Notes: generated by a model not told the origin, from the letters alone. Shown: positions 43,274-54,361, numbered from the stretch's first letter. The stretch is 64,000 nucleotides of DNA from Maricaulis sp. (GCF_030149515.1 NZ_JASBRI010000022.1:62001-126000), one strand, 5' to 3'. A program made the numbers and translations.

Positions 43274-46200
43274 ATGTACCTCAACGACACGGCAGCAGTC
43301 GGGATGACGCGCATCCGGGCCGCCCTTCTCGGCGTCCTGCTGCCCGCGTTCGCGCCGGGCTTGTCCCAGACGGCCATGGCCCAGGAGATACCAAACGGGA
43401 GCCCGCCGGAAACCCGCGAAGAGGTCTTTTCCTTCGACATTCCCGTCGGACCGCTCGGCCCCGCGCTGTCCCGCTTTGCCGTCGTCACCGGGCATCAGCT
43501 TCTGGCGGAATCGCGCCTGGTCTCCGGCGTCGAAGCATCGGCGGTCACAGGATCGCACGCGGCGGAAGACGCCCTGCGCCTGCTGCTGGCGGGAACCGGG
43601 CTTACGTTCGAGACCGTCGACGCCCACACCTATGTCCTGGCCAGGCAGGCCGCTCTTTCCGGACCGGTTCACCGGGCGTCCGGCACACCAGATGCCATCC
43701 GCCTATCCCGCAGTCCTGCTTCGCCGGGCCGGCAGACTGACACGACGGGATCGGCCGGCCGTCTCGATCCGCAGGAGGTTATCCTGGTGACCGGTTCGCG
43801 TTTCCGGCGTCCGGGCCGGAATGCGGTCCTGCCCGTCCAGGTGATCGGCCGGGCCTCGCTGGAAGCCTCGGGTGCCGTCGAGATCGGCGAGATGATTGCC
43901 AGCCAGTCGCCGGCGACGCTGGAATTCTCAAGTGCCTCGACACATCTCAGCGCCCAGAATGCAGGCCTGACATCCATCGGCCTGCGCGGCCTGGGCACGA
44001 CCCGCACCCTTGTCCTGATCGACGGGCGGCGGACGGTATCGAACAGCGGCAATGCCAGTCGCTTCGGGTCCGACACGATCCCCGCCGAATTCGTCGAACG
44101 CGTCGAGATCTCCACGGGCGGAGCATCGGCGGATTACGGATCCGATGCGATCGCCGGCGTGATGAACTTCGTGCTTGTCGACGCGCTGGAGGGCGGCCGT
44201 CTTCTGGCCCAGGCCGGTGTCACGCAGGACGGCGGCGGCCGGTATGAAGCCTTCAGTGCGACACAGGGCTGGCGCTTCTCGGGCGGCCGCGGGCGCCTCC
44301 TGGTCAATCTGACCCGCGACCGGACGCACCGTATCGGCGCCGGGGATCGCGACTGGGCACGCGCCGCCGTCGCCCTGACCGCAGACGGGGAACGCCTTGA
44401 GACCGACCTGTCGAGCTATCCGCCGGGCGGGCGTTTCATGGGCTATGATTTCTGGTTCGACGAGACCGGCCTGCAGACGGGCTTCGACACGGAGGTCGAC
44501 GGCTACGATACCCGCGCCCTGGCCACGGTCTCGGTGCCGCGCGACCGGGACCTTCTGGCGCTCAAGGCGGATTACCACCTGGCCGACCGCCTGTCGGTGC
44601 ATTTCACGGGCCTGTTCTCGCACAGCGACAGCCTGTCCTCACGCGAACCGCAGACGGCCTATTACCGTGAACGCTTCGGCCCCGGCAACGAGCGCATTGG
44701 CGGTATCCCGCTCGATCACCCCTTCCTGCCCCGAACCATCCGCGACGCCGCCATCGCCGAAGGTCATTCGACGATCAGCTGGCGTCGGCGCTTCTCCGAA
44801 CTGGGCCCCGAATACCGGCAGATCGACCGCACCACACGGCGCATCTGGGCGGGCGTGTCCGGGGAAACGGCCAACTGGACATGGGATTTCACGGCCGGCC
44901 ACGGCCGCTACGACCAGTCCCAGCTGCGCTCGGGCGAGATAAACTATGCGCATCTGCAGGCCGCCCTGGATATCGAGCCCGATCCCGCGACGGCCGGACA
45001 GTATCGCTGCCGCGATGCAGCGGCCCGTGCTGACGGATGCATGCCGGCGGACCTGTTCGGGGTCGGCTCCCTGTCCACCGGCGCAGCAGACTATATCCGC
45101 GCCACCGACCGGCTCGCCGTCGAGGTCGAGCAATGGACACTCGGTGCTTCTGCGGTCGGCGACCTGCCCTTGCCCGGCGGCAAACACCTGCCGCTGGCCT
45201 GGGGGCTGGAATACCGCATCGACCGGCAGCGTACCGAGGGCGACGATGCATCGCTGCGGCGCGAGACCGGCTATGTCGGTGTCCCCGATCTCGACGCCGC
45301 CTCGCACGCCGGCGAGGCTTTTGCGGAAACCCGCCTGCCCCTCATCGAGGACCGGCCGGGCATTCAGCGGCTCGACCTGTCAGCCGCGCTGCGCCTGGCG
45401 CACTACGATACCGGCAATGTCGGCCTGGTAAGCAGCTACCGGCTGGGCCTGTCGTGGACGGTCAGCAACCAGCTCGGCCTTCGCGGCCAGGTGTCCCGCG
45501 CCCAGCGCGCACCCAGCCTGATCGAACTCCACTCCGGGCCGCGGGGCGATTACGACACGGTGAGCGATCCCTGCCACGGCACGACCGCGACGATGACGGG
45601 CGACCTGGCGGAAAATTGCCGCGCCGAAGCCGGTATCGCCGAAACCATTGCCGATACCGGCATCTACGAACAGCGCATCACCAACATCTATGCGCCCAAC
45701 TCCGGCAATCCGGATCTGCAGGAAGAACGCTCGGACGCGGTGACGCTGGGTGCCGTACTCGCGCCGTCGGCACTGGAAGGGTTCTCCGTATCGGTCGATC
45801 TCTATGACATACGCGTGTCCGGCGCGATCTCGACGTTGAGCAGCCAGGCCCTGCTGGAGGAGTGCTATGGTGCGCCGCTGGCCATCGGCGAGAACGCGTA
45901 TTGCGACGACATCGTGCGGGCCGAGAACGGACAATTGAGCCGCATGTCCAACCGTCTGGCCAATCTCAACGAAATCCGCTCCGCCGGCTTCGACATCACG
46001 CTGGACCACCGCTGGCAGGCCGGCCCCGGCACGCCGCTGGCGGGCGAGTGGGACCTGCGCCTTCTTTATGCCCATACCGGCATTCTCGAACAGGAGTTCG
46101 AGCGGTCCGACGGTGCCGTGCGGCACACGGTATGGGACGGGGAGGTCGACGCCCCCGAACATCGCTGGACAGCCCGCCTCGGCTGGTCCCGGGCACGATG

Positions 46201-46504
46201 GCGCCTGCAGTGGCGGATGCGCTATATCGGTGCCGGCGTTGACAGTCATTCACGGGCCGAAGCGGCCAATGCCGCCGACATGCTCTTCCTGGAGATCGAT
46301 CCCTGGATGCAGCACGACGTCTATGCCCACTACGCCTTCGGCGAGGACCGCCGTGTCCGGGTATTTGCGGGCATCAACAACGTGTTCCACGATTACGGCC
46401 CCTTCCTGCCGAGAGGCACGGAAAGCGGCGGCCGGCGCAATTTCAGCCCGGGATATGATGTCGAGGGACGCCGCTACTATGCGGGAATCCGGGCCCGCTG
46501 GTAA
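43274..46504 (+). CDS. TonB-dependent receptor with N-terminal STN signalling domain
   Basis: Outer-membrane transducer of 1076 residues. A signal peptide ends at AMA before QEIP (about residue 37). The STN domain covers about residues 51-125 (VFSFDIPVGPLGPALSRFAVVTGHQLL...HTYVLAR), followed by a linker and TonB box (EVILVTGSRFRR, about 168-179), a plug with TLVLIDGRRTV and GGASADYGSDAIAGVMNFVL, and a barrel ending in YYAGIRARW. The STN domain is the part that signals to FecR. An internal ATG at 43304 could be the real start. It is a paralogue of the next gene, with matching plug and barrel motifs. Confidence 0.9.
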   Translation: MYLNDTAAVGMTRIRAALLGVLLPAFAPGLSQTAMAQEIPNGSPPETREEVFSFDIPVGPLGPALSRFAVVTGHQLLAESRLVSGVEASAVTGSHAAEDALRLLLAGTGLTFETVDAHTYVLARQAALSGPVHRASGTPDAIRLSRSPASPGRQTDTTGSAGRLDPQEVILVTGSRFRRPGRNAVLPVQVIGRASLEASGAVEIGEMIASQSPATLEFSSASTHLSAQNAGLTSIGLRGLGTTRTLVLIDGRRTVSNSGNASRFGSDTIPAEFVERVEISTGGASADYGSDAIAGVMNFVLVDALEGGRLLAQAGVTQDGGGRYEAFSATQGWRFSGGRGRLLVNLTRDRTHRIGAGDRDWARAAVALTADGERLETDLSSYPPGGRFMGYDFWFDETGLQTGFDTEVDGYDTRALATVSVPRDRDLLALKADYHLADRLSVHFTGLFSHSDSLSSREPQTAYYRERFGPGNERIGGIPLDHPFLPRTIRDAAIAEGHSTISWRRRFSELGPEYRQIDRTTRRIWAGVSGETANWTWDFTAGHGRYDQSQLRSGEINYAHLQAALDIEPDPATAGQYRCRDAAARADGCMPADLFGVGSLSTGAADYIRATDRLAVEVEQWTLGASAVGDLPLPGGKHLPLAWGLEYRIDRQRTEGDDASLRRETGYVGVPDLDAASHAGEAFAETRLPLIEDRPGIQRLDLSAALRLAHYDTGNVGLVSSYRLGLSWTVSNQLGLRGQVSRAQRAPSLIELHSGPRGDYDTVSDPCHGTTATMTGDLAENCRAEAGIAETIADTGIYEQRITNIYAPNSGNPDLQEERSDAVTLGAVLAPSALEGFSVSVDLYDIRVSGAISTLSSQALLEECYGAPLAIGENAYCDDIVRAENGQLSRMSNRLANLNEIRSAGFDITLDHRWQAGPGTPLAGEWDLRLLYAHTGILEQEFERSDGAVRHTVWDGEVDAPEHRWTARLGWSRARWRLQWRMRYIGAGVDSHSRAEAANAADMLFLEIDPWMQHDVYAHYAFGEDRRVRVFAGINNVFHDYGPFLPRGTESGGRRNFSPGYDVEGRRYYAGIRARW

Positions 46505-46641
46505 GCGGCGCACGGAGCCCGCGTACCGGCACGACATTTTCGAGACTTCGCGGGTACCCGAAACACCCTCTCGCGTGTCTCCCCTCTACCGACACTGCGC
46601 ACAGTCGAGGGGACGGTGCGGGAAACAAGAGGGGAATTCGA

Positions 46642-49539
46642 ATGAGTTTGGGTAAACGGAACCGCGCGATGCAAGGCCGCGGACTTCTGATGGGCGGCGC
46701 GTCGATCGCAGTTCTGCTGCTGGCCGGCGGTGCCATGGCGCAGGACACCGCCGGCGCTTCCAGTGACGACACGATCGTCGTTACAGGTTCGCGTATCCGC
46801 CGTTCCAATGCCACGACGGCGATCCCGACCCAGTTCTTCACCACGGACGATATCAACGAGGCCGGCACGGTCGATGTCGGCGAGCTGATCGTCGAAATCC
46901 CGGGTGTCGATGCCAGCCTGACACCGGAAGGCACGGACCTGTCGATCCAGAATTCCGGCCTGTCGACGGTCAATCTGCGAGGTCTGGGATCGAGCCGCAC
47001 ATTGGTCCTCATCGACGGCCGCCGCGCCGTCTCGAATTCGGGCAATGGCGAGCGCCTCAGCCTGCAGACCATTCCGGCCGGCTTTGTGGACTCCATCGAG
47101 GTAACCACGGGCGGTGCCTCCGCGATTTACGGCTCCGACGCGATCGCGGGCGTGGCGAACATCATCCTCGAGCGCAACATGGACGGCGTCGAGACGCATG
47201 CGCGCTACGGCTGGGCCGATGCGAGCGGCGAACGCGAAACGACACTCGAGCTGACCATGGGCCGCAATTTCGACGAAGGCCGCGGCAATGTCATGGCCGG
47301 CATCAGCTACGACCACGAAACACCGGTCTATGCCGACGCGACCCGCCCGGACTCGCTGCGTTTCGACGACTGGTCGGGCAATGGCGAATTCAACGACGTC
47401 TATCTGTCCTCATATCTTCCCGGCGGCCGGTTCGAGGCCGACGATGCCTGGAATATCGATGGGGTCTGGTACAACGACATGTCGCTTGCACCGAACGACG
47501 GGCGCGACCCGTCCGACGGCTTCGAGACCGATATCGACGGCTTCAACTTCCGCCCGGGCAGGACCCTGTCGCCGGAAGTCACCGTTTATACGGCGGCCGT
47601 TCGCGGGCACTACGAGTTGACGCCGACCCTCGAAGTTTTCGGGGACGTGCTCTGGTCCCGCGTCGACAGTCTTTATGAGGGCTCCTACGAGAACGCCTAC
47701 TTTTCCACCGATATCGGTCCGACGGGCGCGTCCTTCAACATCGGCAATATTCCGGGCGACAATCCGTTCATCCCCGCTGCGGTCGAGGAAACGCGTGTCG
47801 GGTCTGTGAGCTGGCGCCGCCGGTTTGTAGAAGTGGGCCAGGAAACACGCGACAACGAACGCGAGACCATGCGGGCCGCTTTCGGCTTCGATGGTGAGTT
47901 CGGGCAGACTTGGCACTGGCAGGCTTTTGCAACTTACGGCCGCTTCGAGCAAAACCAGATTCAAGGCAATAATCTCAACTATCTCAACATCCACCACGCC
48001 CTGAATGTCGAGTCCGACGGCAATGGCGGCTATCAGTGTGTCGACGCCGATGCACGGGCCGACGGTTGTGTGCCGCTGAACCTGTTTGGCGAGGGCTCGA
48101 TTACGCCGGAAATGGTGGAATACATCGAAATCGCCGGGCACCTGCAGCAGATCCGGGAACAGGCCGTGATCGGTGGTGCGATCGACGGCGACCTGTTCGA
48201 ATTGCCGGCCGGCACAGTGGGTTCGGCCTTCGGCATCGAATGGCGCGAGGAAAGCCAGGACACGAATGTCGACGACATCATCCTGGAGGAAACGACCAGC
48301 CTCTCGGTCGTGCCGGAGATCGAGGCCAGTTTCGACGTGGTCGAGGCGTTCGCCGAGCTGGAAATTCCGGTCGTCGACAGCGTGACGGCGCAGCTGGCCG
48401 CACGTGTGGCCGACTATTCCACCATCGGCACGATCTATTCCTACAATGCCGGGGGCTACTGGCAGCCAACCGACACGCTGCGTCTGCGCGGCCAGTATTC
48501 CCGGTCCCAGCGAGCGCCGACGATCACCGAGATTTTCTCGGCGCCGCGCCAGGATTCGGATGGCCTGCTGGACCCTTGCGACGGTCTCATGCCGGACGGT
48601 TCAGGCATCACGGCGCCGGCGGGCAGCGACTTCGATCCGTCGGTCATCGCCGCCAATTGTCTCGCCGAAGCGGGTATCCAGGCCTTCTTTGCGGATCCGG
48701 ACAATGCCGGCCAGCCCTTCGAATTCGATGGCTCCGTAAACGGTCCGAACGCGGGCAACCTCAACGTCCGCGAGGAAACCGCCGATACGTTTACCGTCGG
48801 TGCGGTGTGGGCCCCGTCCATGTTCGACGACCTGACTGTCATCGTGGACTACTACAATATACGCGTGGAGGACGCGATCGGCTCGATCTCGACCCAGACC
48901 ACCGTGGATCTTTGCTATGGTTCCACCGATTTCCCGAACAACCGTTTCTGCGACGTCATCTCGCGCGACGGTTCCAGCGGCCGTGTGGTGGAAGTGATCA
49001 ATCGCCAGGAGAATCTCAACGAGCTCCTGTCTGAGGGCGTCGACGTGTCGGTGCTGTGGGACGATATCGAAGTCGCCTCGATTCCGGGTGAGTTCGGCAT
49101 CGATCTGCGCTATTCGCGCTCGCTCGCCGACGAGTTCGAGTTCATCGGCGAAGGCGGTCAGCCCGAGCGCGAGGACTCCAACGGCTCAATGTACGATCCG
49201 ACCCATGAGGCGCGCATGCGCATCTCCTGGACCCGCGGAGATTTCTATACCAGCTACACGCTGCGCTATGAGTCGGGTGGTATCGACGATCTCGATGTCG
49301 ATCCGAGCGACCCCTACTACTACAAGGCCGACGACCAGTTCGTATCGAACATGTATGCCCGCTATCGGTTCGGCGACGACCGCCGGATCAGCGTCTATGG
49401 CGGCATTACCAACCTGTTCGACAATCTGGGGCCATTCCTGCCGGGCAACTTCGCATCGGGCAGCAGCTCGAACCTGAAGGGCCCGCAGAACAATGTCATA
49501 GGACGCCAGTTCTACGTCGGCGTTCGCTCGTCCTTCTAG
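46642..49539 (+). CDS. TonB-dependent receptor (paralogue without STN domain)
   Basis: Outer-membrane receptor of 965 residues. The signal peptide ends at AMA before QDTAG (about residue 33), and the TonB box follows directly (DDTIVVTGSRIRR). The plug has TLVLIDGRRAVSNSGNG and GGASAIYGSDAIAGVANIIL, close matches to the previous receptor, and the barrel ends FYVGVRSSF. It lacks the STN domain. The pair looks like a duplication in which one copy senses and the other mainly transports. A secreted S9 peptidase gene follows, which suggests peptides as the substrate. Confidence 0.9.
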   Translation: MSLGKRNRAMQGRGLLMGGASIAVLLLAGGAMAQDTAGASSDDTIVVTGSRIRRSNATTAIPTQFFTTDDINEAGTVDVGELIVEIPGVDASLTPEGTDLSIQNSGLSTVNLRGLGSSRTLVLIDGRRAVSNSGNGERLSLQTIPAGFVDSIEVTTGGASAIYGSDAIAGVANIILERNMDGVETHARYGWADASGERETTLELTMGRNFDEGRGNVMAGISYDHETPVYADATRPDSLRFDDWSGNGEFNDVYLSSYLPGGRFEADDAWNIDGVWYNDMSLAPNDGRDPSDGFETDIDGFNFRPGRTLSPEVTVYTAAVRGHYELTPTLEVFGDVLWSRVDSLYEGSYENAYFSTDIGPTGASFNIGNIPGDNPFIPAAVEETRVGSVSWRRRFVEVGQETRDNERETMRAAFGFDGEFGQTWHWQAFATYGRFEQNQIQGNNLNYLNIHHALNVESDGNGGYQCVDADARADGCVPLNLFGEGSITPEMVEYIEIAGHLQQIREQAVIGGAIDGDLFELPAGTVGSAFGIEWREESQDTNVDDIILEETTSLSVVPEIEASFDVVEAFAELEIPVVDSVTAQLAARVADYSTIGTIYSYNAGGYWQPTDTLRLRGQYSRSQRAPTITEIFSAPRQDSDGLLDPCDGLMPDGSGITAPAGSDFDPSVIAANCLAEAGIQAFFADPDNAGQPFEFDGSVNGPNAGNLNVREETADTFTVGAVWAPSMFDDLTVIVDYYNIRVEDAIGSISTQTTVDLCYGSTDFPNNRFCDVISRDGSSGRVVEVINRQENLNELLSEGVDVSVLWDDIEVASIPGEFGIDLRYSRSLADEFEFIGEGGQPEREDSNGSMYDPTHEARMRISWTRGDFYTSYTLRYESGGIDDLDVDPSDPYYYKADDQFVSNMYARYRFGDDRRISVYGGITNLFDNLGPFLPGNFASGSSSNLKGPQNNVIGRQFYVGVRSSF

Positions 49540-49653
49540 TCTCTCCTCCGAGACCGGATCGTCCGGCATCGCGGCTCCGCCCTCGCGGCGGCCGGGATGC
49601 CGGGCACCCTATCATCCTCGATGCCGGCGCCGCCGGGCGCCTTCGAAAGTGCC

Positions 49654-51753
49654 ATGATCCCTCGTCCCCTATTTCATGCCGTGGCCGTTCTGACGGTCGC
49701 GATGGTGTTCCTGCAACCCGCCACCGCCGAAGAGCAGGCGAGCGAGGCGTCTTCGGCCCGCATCGAGGCCCGCCCCGGCATTCCCGCGGCAGTCCGCGAC
49801 ATGACTCCCGTCGACATGGTCGCGCTGGCACGGCTGAGCGATGTCGATGTGCATTCCTCCGGTCTTCAGGCCCTGGTCACGCGCAGCGTCGCCGACTGGG
49901 CCGAGGACGGGCGCATCGACCAGTATTGGCGCTACGACATCGCGGCAGGCACGCTGGACCACCTGACCGCGCTCGACGATGCCGACAGCGTACACTTCTC
50001 TCCCCAGGGCGACCGCCTTGCCGCCGACATGCCGCCGGGAGGCAGCCGCGAAGACGAGGTTTTCCTGGCCAATACGGACGGGACCGGTCTGCAGCGGCTC
50101 ACCCGCCATCCCACATCGGTGCGCAGCGTATCCTGGTCCCCGGACGGCAACTGGATCTATTTTCTTGCCACCGACGACTACACCGATGACGAAAAGGCGG
50201 ACCGCGACCGTTTCGCGCTGATCGACCCCTATTTCGAGACCATACGGCACCGCCACCTCTGGCGCGCCGACCCGCAGACCGGCGAGACCCAGCGGATGAC
50301 ACAGGGCGACTGGTCGGTGCGCAGCTACGACATCGCCGAAAACGGCGCCCTGCTGATCCGTATCGCTCCCGCCGGCGATCTGGATTCCTCATATGAGAGC
50401 GAATTGTGGATCTGCGACCGTCCCGAACCCGGCGCGTCCTTCCGGCAGATTACCGACAATGCCTGGATGGAGGGCCATATCAGCCTGTCGCCTGACGGCC
50501 GGCGTGTCGCCTATCGCGCTCGCGTCACCCGCGCGGGCCTAGCCTACGTACAATACAATCTCGTCGTCCTCGATGTTGAAACCGGACAGTCGCGCATTCT
50601 CACCGACGGTGTCGACTTTGAGGTGGACGGGCTGGCCTGGACGCCGGATGGCGGCGCGCTGATCGTGGCTGTCCGCGCCGGCGTCCGGTCGGGTCTGGTC
50701 AGGATCGATGCCGAGAGCGGCGGAATCACCGAACTCTCGCTTCACGACCGCCGTTTGATGGACTGGTCGCTCGACGATGCCGGCTACGTGCTGGCCCTGT
50801 TCCAGACGCCCGACACCAACGGCGATCTCTGGCGTATCGCTCCGGACGGCCACGGTTCCCGCCTGACAACGATCGGTGCGGCCGAAGTCGCCCCGTTCCG
50901 CCGTCCCGAACAACAGCTGATCCGCTGGCGGAGCCATGACGGACAGATGATCGAGGGCTTCTATTTCCCGCCGCTTGTCCAAGACAACGACACCCCGCCC
51001 CCGCTGGTCGTCCAGGCCCATGGCGGTCCCCGCTCGGCCGACGAATTCGGCCAGTGGAAATGGGGCCGATACGTGCCCGTCCTGGCGGCGCAGGGTTATG
51101 GCGTCCTGTGGGTGAACTATCGCGGCGGGGTCGGATATGGCGACGATTTCATGCGCGCCATGCACGGCACCTACTTTGCACATGCCGATGCCGACGTGCT
51201 CGGCGGCGTCGACCACCTCGTCGCTTCCGGGCGCGCCGATCCGGAACGGCTGATCATGTCCGGCTGGAGTGCCGGCGGGCACATGACCAACCGGCTGATC
51301 TCGACCACCGGCCGGTTCCGCGCCGCCTCGACCGGTGCCAGCGCCGTCGACTGGGCGATGCACCACCTCACCAGCGATACCCGCGGTGCCCGCCGTCTGC
51401 TCTTCGGCGCCGATGCCTGGGCCGAGGGTGCGCTGGACGAGGTCTTCTACCCGCAATCCCTGCTGCGCGACCTGCACCGGGTCAGTACCCCCACCCTCAT
51501 CTTCGCCGGCGAGAATGACGAACGCGTACACCCGTCCCAGTCGATCATGCTCTACCAGGCTCTGCGAAATCTCGGTGTGGAAGTCCGGCTCTACCTTGCC
51601 CCGGGCGAAGGCCATTCCTTCTCGGACCTCTCCCACCGCCTGTTCCGCATCAATGCCGAGCTGGACTGGTATGCGCGCCACATCGGCCGGCCGCCCCACA
51701 ACTGGCAGGCCCGGCCGGAAACAGCCCTCGGCGAGGACGGAAACAACCGGTAG
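49654..51753 (+). CDS. Secreted S9-family prolyl oligopeptidase-like peptidase
   Basis: Serine peptidase of 699 residues with a signal peptide (residues 1 to about 25). The N-terminal half is a beta-propeller with TolB/WD-like repeats ([59 protein letters not shown]). The C-terminal alpha/beta-hydrolase domain holds the triad S539 (GWSAGG), D622 (GENDERVHP) and H654 (GEGHSF). Enzymes like this are dipeptidyl or acylaminoacyl peptidases. The start at 49654 precedes the signal peptide directly; an ATG at 49597 is also in frame. It ends the sigma/FecR/receptor cluster. Confidence 0.9.
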   Translation: MIPRPLFHAVAVLTVAMVFLQPATAEEQASEASSARIEARPGIPAAVRDMTPVDMVALARLSDVDVHSSGLQALVTRSVADWAEDGRIDQYWRYDIAAGTLDHLTALDDADSVHFSPQGDRLAADMPPGGSREDEVFLANTDGTGLQRLTRHPTSVRSVSWSPDGNWIYFLATDDYTDDEKADRDRFALIDPYFETIRHRHLWRADPQTGETQRMTQGDWSVRSYDIAENGALLIRIAPAGDLDSSYESELWICDRPEPGASFRQITDNAWMEGHISLSPDGRRVAYRARVTRAGLAYVQYNLVVLDVETGQSRILTDGVDFEVDGLAWTPDGGALIVAVRAGVRSGLVRIDAESGGITELSLHDRRLMDWSLDDAGYVLALFQTPDTNGDLWRIAPDGHGSRLTTIGAAEVAPFRRPEQQLIRWRSHDGQMIEGFYFPPLVQDNDTPPPLVVQAHGGPRSADEFGQWKWGRYVPVLAAQGYGVLWVNYRGGVGYGDDFMRAMHGTYFAHADADVLGGVDHLVASGRADPERLIMSGWSAGGHMTNRLISTTGRFRAASTGASAVDWAMHHLTSDTRGARRLLFGADAWAEGALDEVFYPQSLLRDLHRVSTPTLIFAGENDERVHPSQSIMLYQALRNLGVEVRLYLAPGEGHSFSDLSHRLFRINAELDWYARHIGRPPHNWQARPETALGEDGNNR

Positions 51754-51847
51754 CCGTACAGCGCCGTCAGACAGGAACAGAGCGGCGTCAAGTATGCCCA
51801 CACAACGGCCCGCGCCGTCTGACAGTCTTCGCAATGCCAGGGAAATA

Positions 51848-51937
51848 TGGCGGTGAGGGTGGGATTCGAACCCACGAGACGGTTGCCCGCCTACACGCGT
51901 TCCAGGCGTGCGCCTTCGACCACTCGGCCACCTCACC
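51848..51937 (-). tRNA. tRNA-Ser (anticodon GGA)
   Basis: A 90-base tRNA on the minus strand, with acceptor stem GGTGAGG/CCTCACC, a serine-type long variable arm, anticodon loop CTGGAAC (anticodon GGA), T-loop GGTTCGAATCC and an encoded CCA end. Confidence 0.95.
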
Positions 51938-52075
51938 GCAAGAGGCGCGGACTATACCCATCGCGTAGCGATGGGCAAGGATAGAGTCAGCGGCTGCAGC
52001 AGGGCCGGCCGCGGGCTCTGGCAATCGGTGCGGCAATGCCTATCTTCATGCTCCGAGACCGACCCGGAGCGCGTC

Positions 52076-52729
52076 ATGACCGATCCTGCCTGGAAATCCG
52101 ACCTGGTTCCCGCCGACAAGGCCCTGCCGGGGCGCGAGACGCCCATTGCCACGGCCGAAACGCATTTCATCACCGGCCGGCCGCTGAAAGCGTTAACGCC
52201 CGACGGCATGGCCGAGATCGTGTTCGGCATGGGATGTTTCTGGGGCGTGGAGCGCCTGTTCTGGCAGACCGACGGGGTCTGGCACACGGCGGCGGGCTAT
52301 GCCGGCGGCACGACGCCCAATCCGACCTATGAAGAGGTCTGCACCGGCGCGACCGGCCACACCGAAGCGGTGCGCGTGATCTACGATCCTGAAATCATCG
52401 CCCTGGACGACCTCCTGAAGGTCTTCTGGGAAGGCCATGACCCCACCCAGGGCATGCGGCAGGGCAATGATCGCGGCACGCAATACCGATCGGCGATCTA
52501 TACGACCACCGAAGACCAGGCGGCGCTCGCCCGCGAGAGCCTGGCGCGTTATCAGGCCGAGCTGGACCAGGCCGGACATGGCGCCATCACCACAGAGATC
52601 GCCGCGGCGGGCCCGTTCTACCATGCCGAGGATTATCACCAGCAGTATCTCGCCAAGAATCCGGACGGGTATTGCGGTATTGGCGGTACCGGCGTGGTCT
52701 GTCCGGTCGGGGTTGGTGTCTCGGCCTGA
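52076..52729 (+). CDS. msrA: Peptide-methionine (S)-S-oxide reductase MsrA
   Basis: Repair enzyme of 217 residues that reduces methionine S-sulfoxide in proteins. The catalytic Cys54 is in [10 protein letters not shown]. Other family marks are [39 protein letters not shown] and [10 protein letters not shown]. Recycling cysteines are near the C-terminus ([14 protein letters not shown]). The ATG at 52076 leaves a normal 50-residue lead before the motif; the longer frame upstream overlaps the tRNA gene and is rejected. Confidence 0.95.
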   Translation: MTDPAWKSDLVPADKALPGRETPIATAETHFITGRPLKALTPDGMAEIVFGMGCFWGVERLFWQTDGVWHTAAGYAGGTTPNPTYEEVCTGATGHTEAVRVIYDPEIIALDDLLKVFWEGHDPTQGMRQGNDRGTQYRSAIYTTTEDQAALARESLARYQAELDQAGHGAITTEIAAAGPFYHAEDYHQQYLAKNPDGYCGIGGTGVVCPVGVGVSA

Positions 52730-52808
52730 CCGCGGAGCAACACACAAGAAGTTGCGCCGGGCGGGATAGTCGGGAAGTCTGGCCGCGAAGCTGACAGGAC
52801 AACCCGCC

Positions 52809-53483
52809 TTGCATCGCCTTATCGCCTTTGACGTCGATTCCACCCTGTTGCGCGTGGAATCCCTGGATACGGCCCTGGAAGCGGCCCTCAAGACCGCGCC
52901 CGATGCCGCCGAGGCCCGCAAACGACTGCACGAGATCACCAATGCCGGCATGTCCGGCCGCATGGCCCTGCGCGACAGTCTGGATGCGCGCCTGAAACTG
53001 GCCGCGCTGGACAAGACAGGCGTCGGCACGATCGCCGAACAATTGCGCAAACGGGTGACCCCTGGCATGGCGCCGCTCCTGCGGCGGCTGCGCGAAAAGG
53101 GCGACCGGCTGCACGCCGTCTCGGGCGGTTTTGCCGATCTTGTCGAACCCGTACTGGCAGATCTCGGCTTCCAGCGCGGCGACATCCACGCCAACCGTTT
53201 CCTCTGGCAGGAGGAGCGCGTGGTGGGCCTGGACATCGACAGCCCGCTCTCGCGCAATGGCGGCAAGGCCGAAGTGCTGAACCGGATCGCCGCGGCAGCC
53301 GGCGAGACCATCGTGGTCGGCGACGGCATGACCGATTTCGAAGCCTATGAGAGCGGCGCCGCCGACCGGTTCATCGGTTTCGGCGCCGTGGCCCGGCGCG
53401 ACGTGGTGATCGCGGCCTGCGAGTATTCCGGCGCCGACTATGTCCGTTCGGTTGACGATCTGGCCAAGCTGCTGGGGGTGTGA
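52809..53483 (+). CDS. serB: Phosphoserine phosphatase (HAD family)
   Basis: Cytoplasmic enzyme of 224 residues for the last step of serine synthesis. HAD motif I is FDVDSTLLRVES, motif II is HAVSGGF, and motif III/IV is NGGKAEVLNRI plus VVGDGMTDFEAY. No N-terminal ACT domain is present. The start is a TTG at 52809 directly before the core; no ATG is available close by. The serA-type gene lies about 900 bases to the right on the other strand. Confidence 0.88.
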   Translation: MHRLIAFDVDSTLLRVESLDTALEAALKTAPDAAEARKRLHEITNAGMSGRMALRDSLDARLKLAALDKTGVGTIAEQLRKRVTPGMAPLLRRLREKGDRLHAVSGGFADLVEPVLADLGFQRGDIHANRFLWQEERVVGLDIDSPLSRNGGKAEVLNRIAAAAGETIVVGDGMTDFEAYESGAADRFIGFGAVARRDVVIAACEYSGADYVRSVDDLAKLLGV

Positions 53484-53597
53484 CGCACCCGGCGGGCACG
53501 GATGTTCTTCTCTTTTTCGCCGATTTCGAAATCGGCGAGACGCCGACAGGCGGCGGAACCAGGCTGGCGACAAGTCGAACCAGCCAACGGAGTCCGC

Positions 53598-54329
53598 ATG
53601 ATTTCCGCGTCAACACCCCGCCACCCCGTCACCCTCGCCCGCCTTTCGGGGCTGGCCTATCTCGTGATTATCCTGTGCGGGGTCTTTGCCCAGCTGGCCG
53701 TACGGGGCGTCCTGATCGACTGGCAGGATGCCGGCGTGACCGCCGGCGCGATCCGCGACCAGAACACGCTCTTCCGCCTGGGCATCATGGCAGACCTGCT
53801 TGTATTCGGCCTCGACATCGTCCTGGCGGTGACCTTCTACCGCCTGCTGTCGCCGGTGGATCGCGGTCTGGCGCTTTTCGCCCTGTCGCTGCGGCTGGTC
53901 ATGGCTGCGGTGATGTGCGCGAACCTGCTCGCAATGATCGCACCGCTCACATTGCTTGGCGATACGCCTCTCGCCGCACAACTCGACGGCCCGGCCGCCG
54001 AGGTGGCCGCGCTGGCGGCACTCGAACTGCACAGCGAAGGCTACGTTCTCGGTCTGATGGTGTTCGGCCTGCACGGGACCGCGCTCGGCGTTCTGCTGTT
54101 CCGTTCCGGCTATTTTCCGGCAGTCCTGGGCGTGCTCATCGGCATATCCGGGCTGAGCTATCTGCTGCTCGGAATCGTCCACTTCGCGCTACCGGCGCTG
54201 ACCGGGGCGGGAAGCGTGCTGCTGCTGATGGCGGCCTTGCCCGAATTTGTCTTCACCGCATGGCTGCTGCTGGCCGGGCTGAGCCGCAAGAAGTGGGACG
54301 CCACCCTCACCGGGCAGACGCCGGTCTAG
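53598..54329 (+). CDS. DUF4386 membrane protein
   Basis: Protein of 243 residues with six or seven hydrophobic segments. The N-terminal ARLSGLAYLVIILCGVFAQLAVRGVLI and internal FRLGIMADLLVFGLDIVLAVTFYRLL are typical of the DUF4386 family, whose function is unknown. The ATG at 53598 follows a possible AGTCCGC leader; the longer open frame upstream reads through a 20-base palindrome (53518-53537) and is less likely. It lies between the serB and serA genes. Confidence 0.8.
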   Translation: MISASTPRHPVTLARLSGLAYLVIILCGVFAQLAVRGVLIDWQDAGVTAGAIRDQNTLFRLGIMADLLVFGLDIVLAVTFYRLLSPVDRGLALFALSLRLVMAAVMCANLLAMIAPLTLLGDTPLAAQLDGPAAEVAALAALELHSEGYVLGLMVFGLHGTALGVLLFRSGYFPAVLGVLIGISGLSYLLLGIVHFALPALTGAGSVLLLMAALPEFVFTAWLLLAGLSRKKWDATLTGQTPV

Positions 54330-54361
54330 CGAATTGGAACCGGCGGGATGCCCGGACGCCC

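Noticed and set aside
49564-49604. Inverted repeat CCGGCATC/GATGCCGG between the second TonB receptor and the S9 peptidase
   Set aside because: The stem is short with a 25-base loop and no T-tract; it could equally be chance.
53518-53537. Perfect 20-base palindrome between serB and the DUF4386 gene
   Set aside because: It would fold as a hairpin but has no T-tract after it on the + strand, and no plausible regulator is known. Not called as a terminator.
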